Assembly (NCBI GenBank): GCA_030704615.1
Contig: CM060733.1
Coordinates: forward strand, 45,694,001-45,758,000
Direction: 5' to 3'
DNA from: Takakia lepidozioides
Taxonomy: Eukaryota; Streptophyta; Takakiopsida; Takakiales; Takakiaceae
Length of the DNA: 64,000 nt
Under the pieces are notes generated by a model. The model was not told the DNA's origin, did not search any database, and worked only from the letters and a program-made list of their open reading frames with translations. Both the position numbers and the translations under genes were made by a program. Positions 57,696 to 64,000 of this stretch are shown here, piece after piece (within the stretch, counting starts at the first letter, position 1; each line of letters begins with the position of its first letter).

Positions 57696-60600
57696 TTTCA
57701 TCATCATTAATGTTGAGACCAGAAACAAAATATTTGAGAACATACATTTGGACAAGTATGGTCTCTGCATCACTTTCACTTATGGCTCTTTCTGTGGGAA
57801 CCTCCTCTGCTTCCATAGAACGGTCTGATGACGAGATAGAGGTAGAACACCATTTGACAACTGCCTACATGTTGCGAGGTAGTTTGCTGTAGGTGTTGAA
57901 AAGGGCGTCGAGGTGCTACACATCTAGAACAACGCACAGTTCGCAAATTCGGGAACCATACAAAGCGATTCAGAGGAGGTCGATGTGCGAAGTGGGTTTA
58001 AGCTCGGAAAATAGAGCTTGGGTAATAGAGCTTGGGTATTTGAAGGGCAGAGCGGCCAGTAGGAAACTCACTAGGAAATCTTTCATTGTTGCATCAGAAA
58101 GCGGACATTCTCTTCAGGTTGCCCACACAATAGGCCATTTACTGCACTCTGAAAAGCTGAGAGTGGGCGTCTTGACTCTTTCTCAGTGCACACAGTTGTG
58201 AGAGACCTAGACCTCGTGCAATCTGGAAACATTGCGAGCCTGCTAGCATCTATTGGGGAGGTGAGAGGCTCAAGGACCAACTTTGTCTCACTGTCACAAT
58301 TATGAAGAGCCTTAGACGACATTTGACGGGCATTTGAGAGCGCTTCTCATGCCGGGCCTACTGTAGTGTCAATCGAAGGAGAGCCAACCAGACAGATTTG
58401 GGCCTTGAAGGGCAGTGGGAGACCGAGTCTTTTGAGCATAACAAATCCCCCTTTCCTCTCTGCGTCTGTTTGTTGTTCAAAGCTAGGCTACCCGCCCTGA
58501 GTTTAAATTTCGTCTAGTGCAGAGAGTGGGTAAACCCTCGAGGTCATCCACCCATGTCACGGACTGGAAACAAGTTCAGATTTCTTCCTAACTTCATTTT
58601 CAGCATTTGGGAACGCGGACACAGGTGGTGGATGGCTGTCGTCATATAATTTCCTAGCAACAGACATGGCTCAGCCTCTTCCAAGTCAAATTTATCCAGC
58701 AGGGTCAAGCTTTGCACTCCTCTCCAGATCACAATGCCAGCTCAGAACTGCTCATCCGTAACCCTACAAAATCAGAAGACACATTTGACATCCACGAGAA
58801 AATCGATTAGGGGAATGAAGAGCTTGAAGAGCTAGACCCTGAAATACAAATGGCTCTGCTCATCGCTCGTCGTCGCTGTCGGCTCGCTCGTCGTCACCGT
58901 TGATAATCTGCAGGTACTCTCAATTCAGAGTGGAGCATATGCCGGTGCATGGTGGAGAATATTGAATGCTCCACTCCGAATCGAGGGTTCCTGCACATAA
59001 TCGACGAATAACTATGAAAAGATGCACACTGTAGAGCAGAGCCAAGAAACAGGACCAAAGGAAGCACTGAATAGATGGAACGGATGTACCAGTAGACAGG
59101 TCAACACCAGCTCAAAGGAATCACTGGCATTGGTTTAAAACTGGAGAGCCCCCTTGCATGACACAGGGAAGACAACACTTTATCTCTGCTTCTGCCGACA
59201 CCCACTTCGCAAAGAAAGCACCGTGGTAACGCCTCTTGGCAGAAGCAATCACACAACTAACTACACAGCAACAAGAACCACGTATCATCACAACACCGGC
59301 AGCGGCATGCAGTCAATCTAACAGGAAGAACCCACAGTCAGCGAGCAAGATCGAAACAAGCAATACCCACCAAGCCCCAGCGATTACGAGATTGATATCA
59401 CTTAGGCCTCATCCCAACTATTTATATTGTGTTTGGCCTCGATGGCGATTAGGTCATCATGCTCTACCGTTTATCTTCATCGATCGACGGTTGAAACCAT
59501 CTCTTAGGGGAGAGCTCTGGGATAGATTGTTCCTTCACAAAAGAAATTATCGAGTTACACCTTGTTGGGTTTATTCGTGTGTGAGAGACACAGGTGGGTT
59601 GGTTTCATCTTTGAGGTGTGCTTCACTCTTGATTCCGGCCGGCAAGAGAGATGTTTGCAAGCACCTGTCCCCGGGCTGTGCGCTACCATCGTCGCTGTGA
59701 ATTGGGCCGACCCATATCAGTTTCCAAGTGCATTTTCAATCTATCTTCGTGGAGGTCAAGTGCCAAAAGCGTACATGGAAAGTGTGGTGCGATTGCCTCC
59801 CCCTTGAGATGAACTTGCATTTGCTATGTCTGAAAGCATGCTGTTGAAAGGAGCAAGTCAAAGTCTAGAAAACAGCTTGCTGGATGGTGAAGAGAGACTG
59901 AAGATGTGTGCCCTGTCAATTCTTACCCCTGTGTGTGGTTTTTGACAGTTCGTAGTTTGATTGTTTCTGAATGTCATGCATGTGAATATTACAAAATATA
60001 TTTTCCCTGAAGGTTGAGACGCAAGCTGGGCTCATGCAGTGAGCCAAGCTCAAGCAGCTGGTGAGCAACCAGGAGGTCGGATGCTTCGAACTTGCCGCTC
60101 ATGCAAGCAGCAGTTTGATCCTCTTGTGAACCATCCCCGGGCTTGCCGGTTCCACACGGCTCACTTTGGAGGTAAATTATGACCTTTCCGCCTTTGGTTT
60201 GGAATCTCGTGTTCTGTATGTTGCTGTGCTTTATCATTGTGACCAGGCAGTACAGAGTATTCCAGCTGTGGCAACCAGCCGTTGCTTATGCATCTTCACT
60301 GCTTGGTTGCTCAATTGCTCAATCGCACATTAAGTCCATTTAGAAGTTGTTTCGTTGGACTGCCGAAGGCATGCTGAGAGCTACGGTAGTAACTAAACCC
60401 CATACATCAGGTGTCAGGGGTATAATGAATAGCTTGAGGGAGTATTATTTCTTACCAGAAGTACCTCTTGCATATCAGAGGTCAGACTGGAATGCAGATT
60501 GCAAATTGTAGTTAGAAGGTTTGGTCTGTGGAGAGCTTAGTGTTGATTAGTGGCTTGGATTTTGGTGCACAGGAGAAACAAAAAGAAAGTTTGAAAGCGT

Positions 60601-61129
60601 GTACACTGGGGGTACCTTGGACACAGCAGGTGGTGGTGAAATAGTGCAATATTGGCATTGCTGTGGCGTCTCTGATCCATTTGATGCTGGCTGTGAAGCT
60701 GCGCCTCATATGTCATATGACGATTAGATTGAAATGCGTGGACAACTGTACAATATGTACAATAATGATATTGTGGCATGACATATGCCAGTGGGCATTC
60801 TTGAAGGTCCTTGGCTGTAAACCCTCTACCATTCGATCTGCCATCAATCTACTGGAAAAGCTCATTAAGATTATCTGTCAGCTAACTCACATAGACTCAG
60901 CTGCTCAGCTACTCAGCTGCTCCTTGGTCATTTTCACAGAAAAACTCCAGACTACAGACATAAGATGGTTTAGCATCGATGGGCTTGCACATATTTGTAT
61001 GTTCCTCATTGTGTAGAGTGCAATGGAGCCCAAGTGACTTGCATGAATGTTGTTGAAGCTCACCAGTACTCCTCCAATAATGGAACTTGTAAGAAAATGT
61101 TGATGTTGTCACACAAAGATCTACTGTGG
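57696..61129. other. No confident gene; dispersed repeat at 58.45-58.59 kb
   Basis: Short frames only. 58,470-58,590 repeats the 21.5-kb family (GAGTTTAAATTTC and CACGGACTGGAAACAAGTTC). A minus-strand frame at 57,816-57,670 is acidic (SESDAETILVQMYVLKYF) but unsupported. Confidence 0.4.
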
Positions 61130-62165
61130 AGCACGGAGCAGAGCCGGCATGAGTTTTATCAAGATCCTTCACAATGGTCGGGCAACCGCAATCGCAAGGT
61201 ATGGCTTTCTTGATGTATGATGTGAAGAATTGTGGTCCATCCTGCACATGTAGGCTCCTCCTGTTCGTATCATGATTTGGTACTTCTCCTGGTGATCACA
61301 AGGTAGTTGGTTGGGTCAGCTTGGTCTTAAAAGGCCGAGCTTAAATTTGTGGCTACTCAGCTGCACCTTGGTGGTTCTCCTCACAGACCAATCCAAGATC
61401 ACCTGACTACAGACACAAGCAGCACACACAAGAGGTCCTGTTGGGTCAATGGTTGGTTGAATCCTTCATGGATGAAAGAAAAGCTGGCTTCTTCCATGAC
61501 ACAAGGTCAAGGACAATGTGGTGAGGGCACCTTCTTCTTCAATATATTCCAGGCTGTTTTGCCCTCTTATTAGAGTCGTCCCTAATTTTTATTGAATTCT
61601 GCAAGCAAACTTGTTGGGTGGGTCTATAGTGGTTTGGAGCAATTTTTACATGTTACTGCCAATGTGGCAGCAGGGAAGTATCCAAAAACAGATAACAGAG
61701 ACGAGGAGAAGCTTTGGAATGAATGTTTTTCTGACCCCAGTCAATGGTGGGACAATCGAGGCAAACAGGTGAATGCCTGTTAGATTACAGAGAGAAGCAA
61801 ACAACAAGATGCAATGCAAAGCTTTGTTGGAAATTGTCATCCTGTCTCTCCCAGCACATTTTTAAAGTCTTGGGGCAATTCAGCATCTGAGCTAGTGTGA
61901 TAAGTAGGGTTGGGGTGTTTGCTAGAACAAATCTAGGCTGTCATTGTCAGCTGCTAGGCAAGGAGAGGATCTATACATGATTGCTGCAGAGGCAGAGATA
62001 GCTGAATTAGCCAGGATAGAGTGTGGGTCCAGACTCATCCCAGAGGGCTGGACTTCAAGCACATAATTACCTATGATTCCCTGTGGGTCGCTATCTACAA
62101 GAAACCTGCATGGGTAGATGGTCAACTGGAAGCAACAGAGCTGTGGCGCAGTTGATTAAATCCGG
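61130..62165 (+). CDS. OSB-type PDF exons upstream of a PPR gene
   Basis: Plus-strand blocks carry half PDF motifs with plausible splice sites. SRHEFYQDPSQWSGNRNRK is followed by GTATGG (61,199). CTGACTACAG (about 61,409-61,418) is followed by ACACAAGCAGCACACACAAG. DEEKLWNECFSDPSQWWDNR-GKQ is followed by GTGAATG (about 61,768). A last block, HPRGLDFKH-like text with TYDSLWVAIYKKPAWVDG, sits at 62,030-62,130. The final block reaches the PPR start with a one-base frame difference from the homologous in-frame junction at 38.1 kb. It may be the C-terminal DNA-binding part of an OSB-like protein or the N-terminal part of an OSB-PPR fusion. The OSB SSB fold itself was not found upstream. Confidence 0.55.
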
Positions 62166-62175
62166 CACCTCCACC

Positions 62176-64000
62176 ATGACCACAGCTTCCGAAAGAGGAC
62201 CTAGAGAGGGAATCCACAATGCCCCTTCTGGCACTTTTGGGCATGTGAGGATGCTATTCGAGGCAGGGCAACTGAAAGCAGGTCTACAGACTTTAAACCA
62301 AGGAGGCGTATCAGCAGATTCAGATACTTATGTCTGTCTCTTGCATAAGTGTATCAAGATGAAATGCATGGAAGCCGGAAAGCAGGTGCATGCTCACATT
62401 ATCCAAACTGGATTCAAGCCAAACGTTTTTCTACACAACACCCTTGTCAACATGTATGTTAAGTGCGGGAGCATCTTGGATGCTCACCGAGTGTTCAACA
62501 GAATGCCTCAACGATGCTTGATCACATGGAATATAATGATGGCAGGATTTACCAAGCATGGGTGTGGTAGAAATGCTTTGGAGACATACGAACAAATGAT
62601 GTGGGAAGGAGTGAAGCCCAACCACATCACGTTTGTCTGCGTTTGCAATGCGTGTGCGAGCCTGGCAGCCCTGGAAAAGGGCAAAGAGGTCCATGGTGAC
62701 ATTGTCAAAGCTGGAATTGTACCAGATGTCATTCTCAACACTGCCCTGGTGGACATGTATGCCAAATGTGGGAGCATTGAAGATGCAAAGGGAGTGTTCA
62801 ACAATATGGCTCAACGAAATGTGGTGTCGTGGAATGCGATGATGGCAGGATATGCACAGCAGGGGTGTGGGATGGAGGCTTTGGAGACCTATGCGCAAAT
62901 GATGCGGGAAGGGGTGAAGCCCAACCTCATCACATTCGTTTGTGTTTGCAATGCATGTGCAAGCCTGGCAGCCCTGGAAAAGGGCAAAGAGGTCCATGGT
63001 GACATCGTCATAGCTGGAATTGTACCAGATGTCATTCTGAACAATACCCTTGTGGACATGTATGCCAAATGTGGGTGCATCGAAGACGCAAAGGGAGTGT
63101 TCGACAATATGGCTGAACGAAATGTGGTGTCATGGAGTGCGATGATCACAGGATATACACAGCAGGGGCGCGGGATGGAGGCTTTGGAGACCTATGAGCA
63201 AATGATGCAGGAAGGGGTGAAGCCCAACCACATCACATTTGTTTGCGTTTGCAATGCGTGTGCAAGCCTGGCAGCCTTGGAAAAGGGCAAAGAGGTCCAT
63301 GGTGACATCATCAAAGCTGGAATTGTACCAGATGTCATTCTGAACAATACCCTCGTGGACATGTATGCCAAATGTGGTTGCATCGAGGATGCAAAGAGAG
63401 TGTTTGACAATATGGCTGAACTAGATGTGGTGTCATGGAGCACAATGATCGCAGGGTATGCACAGCTGGGGTGCAGTATGGAGGCTTTAGAGACCTATGA
63501 GCAAATGATGCGGGAAGGGGTGAAGCCAAACCACATCACGTTTGTTTGCGTTTGCAATGCATGTGCGAGCCTGGCAACCCTGGAAAAGGGCAAAGAGGTC
63601 CATGGTGACATTGTCAGAAGTGGAATTGTACCAGACGTGATTCTGAATACTGCCCTGGTGGACATGTATGCCAAATGTGGGAGCATTGAAAATGCAAAGG
63701 GAGTGTTCGACAATATGGCGGAACAAAATGTTGTGTCGTGGAACGCAATGATTGCAGGATATGTACAGCAGGGGTGCGGGATGGAGGCTTTGGAGGCCTA
63801 TGTCCAAATGATGCGAGAAGGGATGAAGCCCAATCACATCACATTTGTTTGCGTTTGCAATGCATGCGCAAGCCTGGCAGCCCTGGGAAAGGGCAAAGAG
63901 GTCCATGGTGACATCGTCAAAGTTGGAATTGTACCAGATGTCATTCTGAACAATACCCTTGTGGACATGTATGCCAAATGTGGGAGCATCGATGATGCAA
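62176..64000 (+). CDS. PPR protein, PLS class, near-identical 303-bp repeats (3' end outside window)
   Basis: The frame is open from ATG 62,176 to the window edge (about 608 codons, no stop). It starts MTTASERGPREGIHNAPSG, then EAGQLKAGLQTLN, SDTYVCLLHKCIKMKCME. It then settles into 101-residue PPR triads of the pattern [97 protein letters not shown]. Units recur every 303 bp (about 62,876, 63,179, 63,482, 63,785) and are very similar at DNA level, which suggests recent unit duplication or gene conversion. The E and DYW domains expected for the class would lie beyond the edge. It is the best-preserved relative of the split pseudogene at 21.9-38.1 kb. Probably a mitochondrial or plastid RNA-binding protein. 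Confidence 0.88.
   Translation, partial: MTTASERGPREGIHNAPSGTFGHVRMLFEAGQLKAGLQTLNQGGVSADSDTYVCLLHKCIKMKCMEAGKQVHAHIIQTGFKPNVFLHNTLVNMYVKCGSILDAHRVFNRMPQRCLITWNIMMAGFTKHGCGRNALETYEQMMWEGVKPNHITFVCVCNACASLAALEKGKEVHGDIVKAGIVPDVILNTALVDMYAKCGSIEDAKGVFNNMAQRNVVSWNAMMAGYAQQGCGMEALETYAQMMREGVKPNLITFVCVCNACASLAALEKGKEVHGDIVIAGIVPDVILNNTLVDMYAKCGCIEDAKGVFDNMAERNVVSWSAMITGYTQQGRGMEALETYEQMMQEGVKPNHITFVCVCNACASLAALEKGKEVHGDIIKAGIVPDVILNNTLVDMYAKCGCIEDAKRVFDNMAELDVVSWSTMIAGYAQLGCSMEALETYEQMMREGVKPNHITFVCVCNACASLATLEKGKEVHGDIVRSGIVPDVILNTALVDMYAKCGSIENAKGVFDNMAEQNVVSWNAMIAGYVQQGCGMEALEAYVQMMREGMKPNHITFVCVCNACASLAALGKGKEVHGDIVKVGIVPDVILNNTLVDMYAKCGSIDDA

Noticed and set aside
57475-57816. Acidic minus-strand frame beginning MEAEEVPTERAISESD
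   Set aside because: Half of it crosses the 34-bp tandem repeat and the retrotransposon tail. No family signature or splice support.
59236-59700. 154-codon plus-strand frame
   Set aside because: Composition is not convincing, with no domain or conserved motif. Likely chance.
62431-63906. Minus-strand frames over the PPR gene at the right edge
   Set aside because: They are antisense shadows of the repeated PPR units. The plus strand reads as clean PPR sequence from 62,176 to the window edge.

Overview
The window looks like nuclear DNA of a seed-free land plant (fern, lycophyte or bryophyte). The evidence is: intron-containing genes with GT-AG splice sites; a cluster of long PLS/DYW-type pentatricopeptide-repeat (PPR) genes, an RNA-editing family expanded in such lineages; an intact DRC5/TCTE1 axonemal gene, expected only where sperm are flagellated; and a Ty3/gypsy retrotransposon with plant features. 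The species is not identifiable from the sequence alone.

Region 1 (1 to about 12 kb) is the most unusual part. It looks like one large compound transposon. A multi-exon minus-strand gene (5,661 to 570) encodes a ParB/Spo0J-like N-terminal domain (DGNHR motif) followed by a circularly permuted (motif IV before motif I) SAM-dependent DNA-methyltransferase-like domain. This is the domain order of phage and bacterial ParB-methylase proteins, but here it is split by introns. Diverging from it (7,711 to 11,369, plus) is a MULE-like DDE transposase with a GCM/WRKY-like N-terminal zinc region and a C-terminal SWIM finger. The divergent intergenic region holds about 22 copies of a 22-bp palindrome, with arms GGAAATGCGG and CCGCATTTCC around a pyrimidine-purine centre. 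They are spaced about 53 bp apart (five helical turns) and sit in a roughly 250-bp higher-order repeat. More copies lie at both flanks and in three introns, and none in an exon I could define. I infer a mobile element with its own palindromic binding or methylation sites, by analogy with ParB and parS.

Region 2 (12 to 21 kb) has an F-box gene with an in-frame TAG, the DRC5 gene and unrecognised, repeat-containing sequence.

Region 3 (21.8 to 39.3 kb) is one PPR pseudogene split by nested insertions. An 849-bp CACTA-type MITE (3-bp target duplication) inserted first. A 12.9-kb Ty3/gypsy LTR retrotransposon (5-bp target duplication) then landed on its right end. Removing both rejoins the PPR frame, apart from a TGA codon where paralogues have CGA.

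Region 4 (39 to 64 kb) has two nearly complete DYW PPR genes (46.1 to 42.9 and 52.7 to 50.1 kb, minus), a decayed third (48.6 to 47.4 kb), a fourth (62.2 kb to the window edge, plus) made of near-identical 303-bp units, and two non-LTR retrotransposons. One of those carries a restriction-like endonuclease domain. Three of the PPR loci are preceded on the same strand by PDF motifs of the organellar single-strand-binding (OSB) protein family, and at one locus the frames join directly.

Most long coding regions are interrupted by single-base indels, several in or near homopolymers. This could be assembly error or decay, and it limits the exact gene models.
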